From: an uncultured Gammaproteobacteria bacterium
GTDB taxonomy: Bacteria > Pseudomonadota > Gammaproteobacteria > Pseudomonadales > Azotimanducaceae
Assembly (NCBI GenBank): GCA_913043815.1
Contig: CAJWNY010000022.1
Span: forward strand, 1-37,840
DNA length: 37,840 nt
Reading direction: 5' to 3'
Shown here: piece by piece, positions 25,618 to 34,417 of the stretch
Numbering within the stretch: position 1 is the stretch's first letter
Layout of the letters: every line of letters begins with the position of its first letter
The notes under the pieces: generated by a model
What the model was told of the DNA's origin: nothing
The model's input: the letters and a program-made list of their open reading frames with translations, nothing else
Database searches by the model: none
Position numbers and translations under genes: made by a program

Positions 25618-26946
25618 TTAAATGCCGTACGCTTGGCGAACCATGCTCACCGGGTGCTTGGCTTCGCCATTTTCAACGCCTTCAGCAATGAGTCGGCCAG
25701 CCATTGGGCAGTCAGAACCAAACTCATCTGGTTCGCTATCGATTACGCGTTTGACTACAGGCTTGGCGATTTTTTTTGCTTTCTCGTAGGTTTCCGCTTT
25801 GACAGCATACGTACCATCATGGCCAGAGCAGCGCTCAATGGCGGTTACCACTGTTTCAGGTATAAGTTTTAAGAAATCTCGCGTCTTCATGCCGAAGTTT
25901 TGCACTCGTTGGTGGCAGGCAACATGATAAGCAACTTTACCCAGCGGTTTCTCAAACTCTGTCTTAATGAGCCCCGCTTTGTGTCGGAGAATCAAATATT
26001 CGAATGGGTCGAAAAAGTGCGCTTTAATATTTGCCACATCCGCTTGGTCTGGAAACATCAAAGGTAATTCCTGCTTGTACATTAGAACGCAGGAAGGAAT
26101 GGGTGCAATTATGTCGTAACCTTCCTCGATGGCTTGTTGGAAAACGGGGATGTTCGCATCTTTCATTCTCTCGACTTTCTTCAGGTCGCCCAGTTCTAAC
26201 TTGGGCATACCACAGCATTTAGCATCTTGTAGCACTTTTACAGGCACACCATTGTGATTGAGTACAGCGATCAGATCCTCAACCATTTGTGGTTCGTTGT
26301 GATCTCCGTAGCAGGTAACGAATATCGCTACTTTGCCCGTTGTTTTGTCGGTTGAAGTCACTTGGGCGTGGTCGCCAATATAACCCTCTAATGTTTTTGT
26401 TAAAGGCTTAGGTACGAACTTGGGGAGAGGGGCATCTTGGTGAATGCCAAACAGCGCTTGGCCGGCTTTCCGCAATGGTTTCGAATTGGCAGCAGCGTTA
26501 GCCATCTGAGCGATACCCGGAGTTGATATGGCATCAAAAATTGGATCGGTCGAAGTAATGATCCGATCTCTCCATTTAGTATCTTTGTCTTCAAAGTTTT
26601 GTGCTTTAGCACGCAACATTAGGTGCGGAAAGTCTAACGCCCATTCGTGAGGTGGTAAGTACGGGCACTTAGTTTCAGCGCAAAGATCACAGAGAAAGCA
26701 CTGGTCAACAACTTTGTTGTAATCAGCTTTGTCTACACCATCAATCTCGAAGGTCTCTGATTCGTCGACTAAATCAAAAAGAGTTGGGAAAGAATCGCAT
26801 AGATTGACGCAGCGTCTGCAGCTATGGCAGATATCAAAAACGCGTTCCATTTCTTTATGCAAAGAATCTTTATTATAGAATTCAGGAGTCTGCCAGTCGA
26901 GTGGTTGGCGATCCGGGGCCTCTAAACTACCTTCACGTGTACTCAT
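25618..26946 (-). CDS. GlpC/HdrD-like Fe-S oxidoreductase with two [4Fe-4S] sites and CCG repeats
   Basis: This 442-residue protein has two ferredoxin-type cysteine clusters at its N-terminus (C40, C43, C46, C50; C83, C86, C89, C94). Two CCG-type repeats follow, as in GlpC and heterodisulfide reductase subunit D. The first repeat has TCYG, KCCGMP and PSC. The second has ACHQ, RCSGHDG and CPMAG, with one cysteine of the canonical CC lost. Such proteins pass electrons between a dehydrogenase or quinone and an acceptor. No glp genes are nearby. The rubrerythrin upstream lacks a rubredoxin domain, so this protein is a plausible electron donor to it. That link is inferred from context. A terminator-like hairpin lies between the two genes. 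Confidence 0.85.
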   Translation of the reverse strand: MSTREGSLEAPDRQPLDWQTPEFYNKDSLHKEMERVFDICHSCRRCVNLCDSFPTLFDLVDESETFEIDGVDKADYNKVVDQCFLCDLCAETKCPYLPPHEWALDFPHLMLRAKAQNFEDKDTKWRDRIITSTDPIFDAISTPGIAQMANAAANSKPLRKAGQALFGIHQDAPLPKFVPKPLTKTLEGYIGDHAQVTSTDKTTGKVAIFVTCYGDHNEPQMVEDLIAVLNHNGVPVKVLQDAKCCGMPKLELGDLKKVERMKDANIPVFQQAIEEGYDIIAPIPSCVLMYKQELPLMFPDQADVANIKAHFFDPFEYLILRHKAGLIKTEFEKPLGKVAYHVACHQRVQNFGMKTRDFLKLIPETVVTAIERCSGHDGTYAVKAETYEKAKKIAKPVVKRVIDSEPDEFGSDCPMAGRLIAEGVENGEAKHPVSMVRQAYGI

Positions 26947-26997
26947 TGAAATTCTCTATTCTCATCATTTACGGGGTCTATGCATTTTTACTGGCAC

Positions 26998-27022
26998 AAA
27001 AAAGGGGCTCGAATAGGCCCCT
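26998..27022 (-). terminator. Terminator or attenuator after rubrerythrin
   Basis: On the minus strand AGGGGC pairs with GCCCCT around an eight-base loop and is followed by six T (plus-strand A at 26998-27003). It sits between the rubrerythrin stop and the Fe-S gene start. It may end most rubrerythrin transcripts and let a fraction read into the downstream genes. Confidence 0.8.
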
Positions 27023-27069
27023 CTTAAGAACATCCGGCCAATATCGCCGAGTTTAGAACCAGCTTGTAA

Positions 27070-27486
27070 CTAGTCCATTGCATCCAAAGCTTTTTGGAAT
27101 CTGTTGGCGTGTGAACGCTCAGCTTTCGCTAGAGTCTCAAACCAATCTGCAATCTCATCAAATCCTTCGTCACGCGCAGTCTTGGCCATACCAGGGTACA
27201 TGTCTGTGTACTCGTGGGTTTCACCAGCAACAGCTGCTTTAAGGTTGTCTGAGGTAGATCCAATGGGCAAGCCGGTGGCTGGATCGCCAACTGCTTCCAT
27301 GTACTCAAGGTGCCCGTGGGCGTGCCCAGTTTCGCCTTCTGCAGTTGAGCGGAAGACTGTTGCGACATCATTCTCGCCCTCAATATCAGCTTTCGCTGCG
27401 AAGTATAGGTAACGACGATTTGCTTGAGATTCCCCAGCAAAGGCGTCCTTAAGGTTTTGCAAAGTATTGCTGTCCTTTAGTTCCAT
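27070..27486 (-). CDS. Rubrerythrin-family diiron protein without rubredoxin domain
   Basis: This 138-residue protein is a lone rubrerythrin four-helix domain. E18, the pairs in [16 protein letters not shown] and AERSHANRF, provide the glutamates and histidines of a diiron centre used to reduce hydrogen peroxide. There is no cysteine at all, so the usual C-terminal rubredoxin electron-donating domain is missing and an external donor is needed. The gene next downstream encodes an Fe-S oxidoreductase, a natural candidate. The strong terminator after this gene suggests higher expression than the downstream genes. A Fur box lies 164 bases upstream of its start. Confidence 0.92.
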   Translation of the reverse strand: MELKDSNTLQNLKDAFAGESQANRRYLYFAAKADIEGENDVATVFRSTAEGETGHAHGHLEYMEAVGDPATGLPIGSTSDNLKAAVAGETHEYTDMYPGMAKTARDEGFDEIADWFETLAKAERSHANRFQKALDAMD

Positions 27487-27643
27487 GATTGCATGAACTC
27501 CGTCTTAGTTATTTTTGTTTCAAACCGAAGGTTTGATGACTGAATGGGATTATAGAAGTCTTGGGATACATTTCTATTCGAAACTTTAGATGACTGTAAT
27601 AGTCTGCACCTATCAATAATTGATTATTAGTTGATTTCCTCAA

Positions 27644-27666
27644 TGATAATGATAATAATAATCATT
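27644..27666. promoter_or_regulatory. Fur box between rubrerythrin and MATE genes
   Basis: TGATAATAATAATCA at 27650-27664 matches the 7-1-7 Fur consensus (TGATAATNATTATCA) at all positions but one. A second, weaker overlapping register begins at 27644. Fur with iron(II) would bind here. It lies 128 bases before the MATE start and 164 bases before the rubrerythrin start, so either or both could be iron-regulated. I cannot place the promoters precisely. Confidence 0.78.
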
Positions 27667-27791
27667 CTTATTTCGCAATTTCACTTCACAACCTTCTACG
27701 GCGATAGAGGCGCTGGCTCCCAGCTAGTCACTCTGTACAATGCCTTGCATAGTTGGCCTCTTTCCAGATGCTAGTAAACAGAGTGAGCGTT

Positions 27792-29174
27792 ATGGATCGG
27801 CCGGCGGTGTCCACAGAGTTTAAAAAGCTGACCGCTTTAGCTTTACCGCTTGTGGTCACGCAACTGGCTCAAATGGGGTTGGGGGTGTTAGACACGATTA
27901 TGGCGGGACGGGTTAGCGCTGCTGAGCTAGCTGGCGTTGCCCTAGGTGGCGTTATTTTCTGGCCTGTGCTCATGTTGATAGCTGGCGTTGTTATGGCAGT
28001 TACTCCCACAGTTTCTCAACTACATGGTGGTGGCAGGGTGCGAGAGGCTGGTGCCCCAGTTCGTCAGGCTCTGTGGATAGCCTTTTTCTCCGGCATTGTC
28101 ATGATTTTTTTGCTGCGTAACATAGAGCCTCTGTATCACTTTGTTGGCGTAGACCCAGTGGCGATCCCAATTACCATGGCTTATATGAAAGCGTTGAGCT
28201 GGGGCGTTTTGCCGGTTTTGGGTTACTTTGTGTTGCGTTACCTGTGTGAGGGTACGTCTTGGACGACTCCTGCAATGCTCATTGCTGGTTCTGCTTTTTT
28301 GCTCAAAATTCCGTTGAATTACTGGTTTATTCACGGCGGTATGGGTCTGCCCGCTATGGGTGGCGAGGGCTGTGGTTGGGCGACTTCTGTGGTGATGGCC
28401 TTTGAGTTCATTGCCATTATTTGCGTTGTGCAGTTTTCTAGAGTGAGAGTCACCAACGTGTTTGGCGAGTTTTCTTGGCCGGATGCTGTCGAGATTAAGC
28501 GCTTGATCCGGCTGGGTCTGCCAATTGGTCTTTCAACCTTTGCTGAGTTCAGTATATTTTCTGCCATCACCCTACTAATTGGCCGCCTGGGCGTAGAGAC
28601 CGTGGCGGCAAATCAGATTGTCAACAACGTGTCTGGCCTAGTTTTTATGATTCCGTTGGGGCTGGGTATGGCGACTTCAATTCGCGTGGGCTATAACGTT
28701 GGCGCCGGGGATTACGTTGCCGCTCGTCGTAGCGGTTTAGTAGCAGTGGGTGCAGGTTTTGTATTCGCACTTTTTGCCGTGTCCTCGCTGTTATTAGGTG
28801 GGGAATTTATTGTCAGCTTATATTCTTCGGAGGCATCTGTGGTGGAGCTCGCGACCGGGTTATTAGTCATAGTTGCGTTTTTTCAATTAACCGATGACCT
28901 ACAGGTAATTGGCATGGGCGCACTTAGAGGCTACAAGGATACAAGAGCACCTTTTTTGATTGCCCTAATATGTTACTGGGTAGTGGGATTTCCTGTTGCT
29001 TGGGTCCTAGGATTCGGCTATTTCGAAGCTTTAGATTTAGGTGTGTACGGCTACTGGATTGGTATGGCTACGGGTTTAACTTGCGCCGCGATACTTCTGC
29101 TCTATCGATTTAATAGGGTGTCTCGGCGTGAGATCGCGGCGCATAATTTGCAATCGTCAGAGCAGGTTAGCTGA
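27792..29174 (+). CDS. norM: MATE-family multidrug efflux transporter (NorM-like)
   Basis: This 460-residue inner-membrane protein has twelve predicted membrane helices in two repeats. Typical MATE sequences are LALPLVVTQLAQMGLGVLDT with IMAGRVSAAELAGVALG in the N-half and LIRLGLPIGLSTFAEFS with VAANQIVNNVSGLVFMIPLG in the C-half. NorM proteins export cationic drugs and dyes using sodium or proton gradients. Start: GAGTGAG at 27781-27787 points to ATG 27792, giving the usual short N-terminus; TTG and ATG codons upstream (27753, 27768) lack such a site. Its TGA overlaps the ATG of the next gene by one base. The Fur box upstream suggests iron control, unusual for a drug exporter and perhaps hinting at a siderophore or oxidative-stress link. 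Confidence 0.92.
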   Translation: MDRPAVSTEFKKLTALALPLVVTQLAQMGLGVLDTIMAGRVSAAELAGVALGGVIFWPVLMLIAGVVMAVTPTVSQLHGGGRVREAGAPVRQALWIAFFSGIVMIFLLRNIEPLYHFVGVDPVAIPITMAYMKALSWGVLPVLGYFVLRYLCEGTSWTTPAMLIAGSAFLLKIPLNYWFIHGGMGLPAMGGEGCGWATSVVMAFEFIAIICVVQFSRVRVTNVFGEFSWPDAVEIKRLIRLGLPIGLSTFAEFSIFSAITLLIGRLGVETVAANQIVNNVSGLVFMIPLGLGMATSIRVGYNVGAGDYVAARRSGLVAVGAGFVFALFAVSSLLLGGEFIVSLYSSEASVVELATGLLVIVAFFQLTDDLQVIGMGALRGYKDTRAPFLIALICYWVVGFPVAWVLGFGYFEALDLGVYGYWIGMATGLTCAAILLLYRFNRVSRREIAAHNLQSSEQVS

Positions 29175-30091
29175 TGGAATTATGGATTGGCTTAACCATC
29201 GCTGGCGCTTTTTTGCAGAATTTGCGCTCGTTGTTGCAAAAGCGCTTAACAGGAGACCTCTCTGTTAACGCCGCCGCTTATGTGCGTTTTTTTTATGCTA
29301 TTCCTTTTGCCTGGATATATGTTGCTTATATCTGGGAAGGTCGTTTTCCTGATTTAAATTTTATTTTTGTGGCCTATGTAATGGTTGGCGCAATTATGCA
29401 GATTATTGCCACTTCGGCTTTGGTCGCCGCCGTCAGTGGTTCTCACTTCGCTGTAGGCACTGCCTTGAGTAAGACCGAGGCAGTGCAAGCTGCGCTCTTG
29501 GGTTTGATCATTTTAGGCGATGCGGTTTCTGGCTTGGCATTAACGGGTATCGCGGTGAGCTTAGTTGGCGTTTTCTTTTTATCTGGAAGTATTCGCTCCC
29601 AGGACTTCTTACAGGGCGATGCCAGCGTTTGGTACGGAGTGTTGGCAGGCACTGCTTTCGCGCTTTGTTCGGTGTGTTTTCGCGGTGCAAGTCTGGCTTT
29701 AGGCGTTGATGGCAGTGCTAGTGCTAGTGTACAAATCAATGGTGTACCAATATTGGGTGTGGCCGAGCGAGCTGGCTTTACCTTGGCTGTAACGCTGACT
29801 TTGCAAACGGTGTTGATGGGGATCTACCTCTTCCTGAGAGAGCCTGAGCAGATGGCGAAAGTTCTGCTTAGTTGGCCTATCGCGGTTTGGGTAGGGTTGA
29901 TTGGTAGTGTTAGTTCTATATGCTGGTTTACGGCAATGACTTTGCAGAATGCGGCCGTTGTTAGAGCGCTAGGTCAGGTGGAGTTGCTGTTTACTCTGGT
30001 TACTTCGGTTTTCTTTTTACGCGAGCGCATTAGAATTCGCGAGATGGTAGGCATGTTTTTGCTGGTTCTAGGTATTCTTTTGCTGGTTTAA
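29174..30091 (+). CDS. DMT/EamA-family permease
   Basis: This 305-residue membrane protein has about ten predicted helices arranged as two EamA-like halves, with basic loops such as LLQKRLTGDL and FFLRERIRIREMVG that place them in the drug/metabolite transporter superfamily. The substrate is unknown. It overlaps the MATE stop by one base (TGATG) and is thus translationally coupled. Pairing a MATE exporter with a DMT permease suggests a shared export function, which is inference. Confidence 0.88.
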   Translation: MELWIGLTIAGAFLQNLRSLLQKRLTGDLSVNAAAYVRFFYAIPFAWIYVAYIWEGRFPDLNFIFVAYVMVGAIMQIIATSALVAAVSGSHFAVGTALSKTEAVQAALLGLIILGDAVSGLALTGIAVSLVGVFFLSGSIRSQDFLQGDASVWYGVLAGTAFALCSVCFRGASLALGVDGSASASVQINGVPILGVAERAGFTLAVTLTLQTVLMGIYLFLREPEQMAKVLLSWPIAVWVGLIGSVSSICWFTAMTLQNAAVVRALGQVELLFTLVTSVFFLRERIRIREMVGMFLLVLGILLLV

Positions 30092-30114
30092 GTTGCTGGA
30101 CAAATCTGGAGTTG

Positions 30115-30174
30115 GAAAAGTAAAAAGCTAAAAGACCTAAAAGTGAAAAGAATAAAAGGCTAAAAAAAGAGAAG
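30115..30174. repeat. Purine-rich tract of repeated AAAAG units
   Basis: The ~60 bases before the crotonase start hold seven or eight AAAAG-like units spaced five to nine bases apart, almost all purine on the plus strand. The 3' end supplies the ribosome binding site (GAGAAGG) for the gene at 30181. The array may only be an AT-rich leader, but the regular spacing is striking. Confidence 0.6.
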
Positions 30175-30180
30175 GCGGTC

Positions 30181-30921
30181 ATGGAAGAGGTTTTAGTTAA
30201 CAAATTTACTACTGAAGCTGGCGGGGTATGGGCCGAGGTGGTTTTGAACCGGCCGGAACGCAAAAATGCGATTACTGGACCGTTAGGCACTGGTCTTGCA
30301 AAAACTATCAATGCACTTAATGCAGATGAGCAAGTGCAGGCCATTATGCTTCGTGGCGAGGGTGGTGCCTTCTGTTCCGGCTTAGACCTAGGTGCATTTA
30401 ACGCTACGCCTGAGCCCGAGTGGCTGGCAGACTTCCAAACAATTTGGCGTGGTGCGCATAAAGCATTATTTCAGTGCGACAAGCCTATCGTTGGTGCCAT
30501 GCAGCGGTTCGCTATTAATGGTGGCGCAGCGCTAGCGGTTGCCTGTGACTATTTGGTTGTGGGTGAGCAGTCTTTTGTTCAAGTAGGTGAGGTGCAGATT
30601 GGTATGGCCGCTCCCTATAACCTGGCTTGGTTGAATTTGCGTTACAGCGAGGCTGTGATAGCTGAAGTTGTACTTCTTGGTGACAGGCTAAAGGGGGCAG
30701 ATATGCTGCGCCTTGGTCTTGCCAATCAAAGCGTTGATGATGATCAAGTTCTAGAGACAGCCTTAGGAATATGTGAGCGTTTCGCTGACTTTCCGGTGGG
30801 TGCCCCAGCAAAGATCAAGCGAGGTATGCGCGCGCGCTTGGGCCAGACCGCTGATCAATGGTTTGACTTACATACTGCAGCATCTGCAGGGACGCCTGTT
30901 AAACCACAATCTATGAAGTAG
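30181..30921 (+). CDS. Enoyl-CoA hydratase/isomerase-family (crotonase) protein
   Basis: This 246-residue soluble protein has the crotonase fold signature: NRPERKNAIT near 21-30, the oxyanion-hole segment GEGGAFCSGLDLGAF, and QRFAINGGAALAVACDYLVV. In the second acid/base position E136-137 region reads QVGEVQIGM, so one of the two catalytic glutamates may be retained. Members hydrate, isomerise or cleave CoA thioesters; which applies here is unclear. The start is supported by GAGAAGG a few bases upstream. It follows the DMT permease by 89 bases and may share its transcript. Confidence 0.87.
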   Translation: MEEVLVNKFTTEAGGVWAEVVLNRPERKNAITGPLGTGLAKTINALNADEQVQAIMLRGEGGAFCSGLDLGAFNATPEPEWLADFQTIWRGAHKALFQCDKPIVGAMQRFAINGGAALAVACDYLVVGEQSFVQVGEVQIGMAAPYNLAWLNLRYSEAVIAEVVLLGDRLKGADMLRLGLANQSVDDDQVLETALGICERFADFPVGAPAKIKRGMRARLGQTADQWFDLHTAASAGTPVKPQSMK

Positions 30922-31455
30922 CCGCATCGTGTTTCGAATAGAAGTAATATGCTTTATCTGTTTTATCTATCAAGGATTGGGCGAAAGGTGATTATTGATT
31001 TGGTGAGAAATTTTCTGCTCAAGATCTTGCTGAGTCGTTTGTATCGGTGATTGCTTGGCCTGTGCATTGCGTGCCGAGATGGCCAAATAGCTAGGTTTGT
31101 AAATCTTGCCACATAGAAAAATCTCCTGATTTGCTGGATTCCCAGTTGCCGGGGGGCCGCTCCACCGTGACTTTTGAAATTGTTAAATCAACTCCGCTGT
31201 AATTTCCCAATGAGCCAGGAAAAACACCCAGTCTTATTGCGGTCAAAGCGCCCGAATTAGTCTGTCCTCCCGGTGGAGCGTCGAAGTCGACTCTCCCGTA
31301 AGGTGCCTGTTGGGGGATCATGGCGTGTGGTTATGATGAGAGGGCTAATTAGGTTGGCCGATAAAAGTGTGATTTTCTTTGCATTTGAGTCTCAGCAAAA
31401 GCTGTTGGCAGTTCAGATCTGCAAACCTAGCTACTGAAAAGAGCAATTCCCAACC
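30922..31455. other. Intergenic region with one doubtful small ORF
   Basis: Between the crotonase and idi genes about 530 bases carry no secure gene. The one open frame of any length is on the minus strand at 31091-31321 and is listed separately as doubtful. I see no tRNA or strong terminator. Confidence 0.45.
31091..31321 (-). CDS. Doubtful small hypothetical protein
   Basis: A 76-residue frame with an in-frame stop shortly upstream and no ribosome binding site that I can see. The protein is proline- and glycine-rich (PPGGQTNSG, GVFPGSLGNYSGVD) and ends in SKSGDFSMWQDLQT. It has no signal peptide or membrane helix. I do not recognise it. It could be a degraded end of a larger protein or a chance frame; the slightly protein-like composition is the only reason to list it. 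Confidence 0.3.
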   Translation of the reverse strand: MIPQQAPYGRVDFDAPPGGQTNSGALTAIRLGVFPGSLGNYSGVDLTISKVTVERPPGNWESSKSGDFSMWQDLQT

Positions 31456-32031
31456 TTAAGAGGCTCTGAGTGCGTTACTGTGATCGGTACGCAGATTTTC
31501 CCATTCCATTTTTAGCCACGGCGTATAGTGGTCAGCATTGTCAACTAGGGCTTTGGCTAGTTTGGAGGGCGAAATCCAGCGGCAGGCGCTGACTTCTTCA
31601 GTATTAAATATAGGCTCATCATTTGTCTGTGCCACATAAACAGAACACAATTCGCGTTCGCTACCCACCTCGCCGAATTTTGCTGAGTATTCAAATTTAT
31701 AAATGAACTTCGCTTCCACCTTGATACCTATTTCTTGCTGGCTGCGACGGATCACTGATTCAATCATTGATTCGCCTACTCTTGGGTGCGAGCAGCAAGA
31801 GTTTGACCAGTAGCCACCCCATAGTCGCTTATTTTTTGCTCGCTTTTGCAGCAAAATTTGACCTTTGCGGTTTATTATGAAAAGAGAAAAAGCCCGGTGT
31901 AAAGTGCCTTTGCCATTGTGGCATGCGGCTTTATCAAGCTCTCCAATGGGCTGGTCGTCGCTGTCAACGAGGATCAGCATTTCTGCCTCGTTTGATACAA
32001 CTTCTGTTTTTGTAGTGATTTGGTCTGTCAT
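31456..32031 (-). CDS. idi: Isopentenyl-diphosphate delta-isomerase type I
   Basis: This 191-residue Nudix-like enzyme interconverts isopentenyl and dimethylallyl diphosphate. Compared with E. coli Idi, catalytic Cys67 matches C80 in NSCCSHP and Glu116 matches E127 in RELCSVY. Metal ligands H25, H32, H69 and E114 match H38, H45, H82 and E125 with the same spacings. The start at 32031 is chosen because a longer frame to 32127 adds an unrelated AT-rich stretch; the ribosome binding site is poor. It is a solitary gene, divergent from an alpha/beta hydrolase, with no carotenoid or other isoprenoid gene nearby. Confidence 0.95.
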   Translation of the reverse strand: MTDQITTKTEVVSNEAEMLILVDSDDQPIGELDKAACHNGKGTLHRAFSLFIINRKGQILLQKRAKNKRLWGGYWSNSCCSHPRVGESMIESVIRRSQQEIGIKVEAKFIYKFEYSAKFGEVGSERELCSVYVAQTNDEPIFNTEEVSACRWISPSKLAKALVDNADHYTPWLKMEWENLRTDHSNALRAS

Positions 32032-32181
32032 AGTTTTTGTAGGTAAATAATAATTAACTAGTACATTAGCGTAAAAATTTCTAGTGTAACGCTTTGTCGC
32101 GCTTTCGCCTAAAATATCCCATTCCACTGGGGCGTGAGTTTAGTATGTGTCCCACTTTTGTAGTCCAATCGAGTTTGAAAT

Positions 32182-33063
32182 ATGCCAGCTTCACCAAAGC
32201 AAATGACCCTTAACCTTCCTGATGTTGATTTATGTGTATTTGAGTGGGGGGTGCCCGGTGGTCAGCAGGTTTTGTTGGTCCACGCTACTGGATTTCACGC
32301 GCGCTGCTGGGATCAAGTTGTGGCGGGCCTACCGGAGGATTGGCAGATTTTTGCGGTGGACATGCGTGGTCATGGACGGTCTGGGAATGTTGGCCCCTAT
32401 ACCTGGCCGCAGTTCGGTAATGACCTGCTCCATGTATGTGAAATGCTGGGCTTGGCAGATGCGGTCGGCGTAGGACACTCTATGGGAGGCCACTGTGTTG
32501 TTCATGCTTGCGGCCACAAAGCTAAACATTTTAAGCATCTCGTGTTAGTTGATCCGGTGATCTTATCCCCAGAGGCGTTTAAGAACAGTACCAAGCATCA
32601 GTTTGATTCAGTTCAAGATCACCCTGTGGCTCGCCGTCGAGGCCAATTTCTAACGGTTGCAGACATGCACGATCGCTACGCCGAGCGACCGCCCTATGCC
32701 ACTTGGGACCCGCAGGTTTTTACCGATTATTGCGAGTACGGACTCGTTCCCTCAGCGACAAAAGAGGGACTAGAGCTGGCTTGTCCGCCGAAGGTAGAGG
32801 CGTCGGTATATATGGCGGACTTTGACGAAAATATATATCCATTGATATCGTCAATCACTATGCCAGTGGTTGTTTTGCGAGCAAATCCTCGCGATGAAAC
32901 AAGTCAAGAGATGGATTTTTCAGCATCGCCAACATGGCCAGAACTGGCTCATCAGTTCCAGCATGGGCAAGATGTTTTACTGCCCGAGTTAACACACTTT
33001 ATTGCCATGCAAGATCCGGGTTTGGTGGGTGACTTTATCAAGTCTGGTGCTGCTGCGAACTAA
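32182..33063 (+). CDS. Alpha/beta hydrolase
   Basis: This 293-residue soluble hydrolase has the strand LLVHATGFHARCW containing the oxyanion region, the nucleophile elbow GHSMGG with S100, and a late histidine in LPELTHFIAM as the third triad member. An aspartate from the region between (for example VDPVIL or the loop after it) should complete the triad; I cannot assign it with certainty. The substrate is unknown. The ribosome binding site is weak, and ATG at codon 8 is an alternative start. It is divergent from idi and precedes an LLM oxidoreductase by 117 bases, so a loose operon is possible. Confidence 0.85.
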   Translation: MPASPKQMTLNLPDVDLCVFEWGVPGGQQVLLVHATGFHARCWDQVVAGLPEDWQIFAVDMRGHGRSGNVGPYTWPQFGNDLLHVCEMLGLADAVGVGHSMGGHCVVHACGHKAKHFKHLVLVDPVILSPEAFKNSTKHQFDSVQDHPVARRRGQFLTVADMHDRYAERPPYATWDPQVFTDYCEYGLVPSATKEGLELACPPKVEASVYMADFDENIYPLISSITMPVVVLRANPRDETSQEMDFSASPTWPELAHQFQHGQDVLLPELTHFIAMQDPGLVGDFIKSGAAAN

Positions 33064-33180
33064 TAACGTTTTCCAGTTTGTAAGGCTTAGGAGAAGGGTA
33101 CGTGCTTGTCGGGTTAGTGCACTTGCATGTGTCTGAGCAACAGCCCACGCTAAGTAATGTTTTTAATTTTTGGAGAGGTA

Positions 33181-34038
33181 ATGATGAAAATTAGTGTCGC
33201 TATGGCGTTTAATGAACATACGCCTGTGGGTTTGATCAAAGACTCAGTGCAAATGGTTGAGGCCAAGGGTGTGCATGGTATTTGGGTGCCTGAGCATGTG
33301 CTGTTTTACCCAGAGTATGCCTCGACCTATCCTTACGCTGAAGATGGCCGCATACCCGGTAATCCTGAAGGTCTCTTAGATCCGTTCACCGCCTTAACTT
33401 TTATTGCCGCTCATACAGAGCGAGTGCGTCTAGGTACTGGTATTTGTTTGGTGCCACAACGACAGCCGGTTTACACAGCTAAAATGGTTGCTGACTTAGA
33501 TTATCTGTCTGGTGGTCGAGTAGATTTTGGTGTGGGTATTGGCTGGCTTAAAGAGGAGTTTGAGAGCTTGGGCATGGATTTCTCAACAAGGGCGTCGAGA
33601 ACTGAAGAATATATTCTGGCCATGCGTGCGCTGTGGTCAAAAGGAATTTCAGAGTTTTCAGGTAAAACTGTGCAGCTCGCGCCTTGCCACTTTAATCCTA
33701 AGCCGGTGCAAAAACCCTATCCCCCCATTATTTTTGGCGGTGAGTCTGACCCTGCTTTAAGACGCGTGGCACGTCTAGGTGACGGCTGGTATGGGTATGA
33801 TCTAACCCCTGAAGCCCTTATACAGCGTTTGCCAGGACTGGATGCGGCTTTGGCTGCTAGCGGTCGTTCTCGGCGAGACATTCAACTAATCGTTGGGCCA
33901 AATCGCCACCCTGTAAACCCTGAAACTATTGCAGCCTATGCTGCAGCTGGGACTGATCAGCTGGTTGTGCCAGTTTTTGCAGGGTCTCTTGAAAAACTGG
34001 CCAGTCGCCTAGATTTGTTGATGTCTGCGGCATCTTAG
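33181..34038 (+). CDS. LLM-class (luciferase-like) oxidoreductase, probably F420-dependent
   Basis: This 285-residue TIM-barrel protein fits the luciferase-like monooxygenase superfamily. GIWVPEHVLF, LDPFTALTFIAAHTERVRLGTGI, VADLDYLSGGRVDFGVGIGWLKEE and PIIFGGESDPALRRVARLGDGWYG are characteristic blocks of its F420-type members. They use F420 or FMN as hydride carrier; which one applies is not visible. GGAGAGG at 33172-33178 directs initiation to ATG 33181 (or 33184). No cofactor-biosynthesis gene is nearby. It may be co-transcribed with the preceding hydrolase. Confidence 0.85.
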   Translation: MMKISVAMAFNEHTPVGLIKDSVQMVEAKGVHGIWVPEHVLFYPEYASTYPYAEDGRIPGNPEGLLDPFTALTFIAAHTERVRLGTGICLVPQRQPVYTAKMVADLDYLSGGRVDFGVGIGWLKEEFESLGMDFSTRASRTEEYILAMRALWSKGISEFSGKTVQLAPCHFNPKPVQKPYPPIIFGGESDPALRRVARLGDGWYGYDLTPEALIQRLPGLDAALAASGRSRRDIQLIVGPNRHPVNPETIAAYAAAGTDQLVVPVFAGSLEKLASRLDLLMSAAS

Positions 34039-34417
34039 GTTGCGGTAAAACAACCAGTAAGCGCTTTCCTTTTTATTGACAGGTTTTTAAGGCTTTTCTC
34101 GGCAATAATTTCGAGAAATTTCGTTTCCGAGTGACTTGATGTGTTGGCGATAGCTAATGATTGGGCTGTGGTTAGGAGCCATTTCTAGCATCTTTTATAT
34201 TTAAAAAAGTTCGTACTTTGAAACATTAGATTCAGGAAAGGTTAAGACTGATATGCAGCTAGGGGAAAAATTCAGGACTTCGCCATCGTAAGCAAACTTG
34301 CGGCGACGGTGGGCGTGGTTTTATTAGATCCATTGCATCTGCCGGTATTGCCTTTATGAGTAACTCTCCTCGTGCTGGTAGTATGCTCATTTCACTAAAG
34401 TAGAAGTAGAAAGGCTG
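34039..34417. other. Intergenic region
   Basis: About 380 AT-rich bases between the LLM gene and the SGNH hydrolase gene. I see no open frame, tRNA or strong hairpin. A purine-rich ribosome binding site (AAGG at 34411-34414) precedes the next ATG. Confidence 0.45.
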
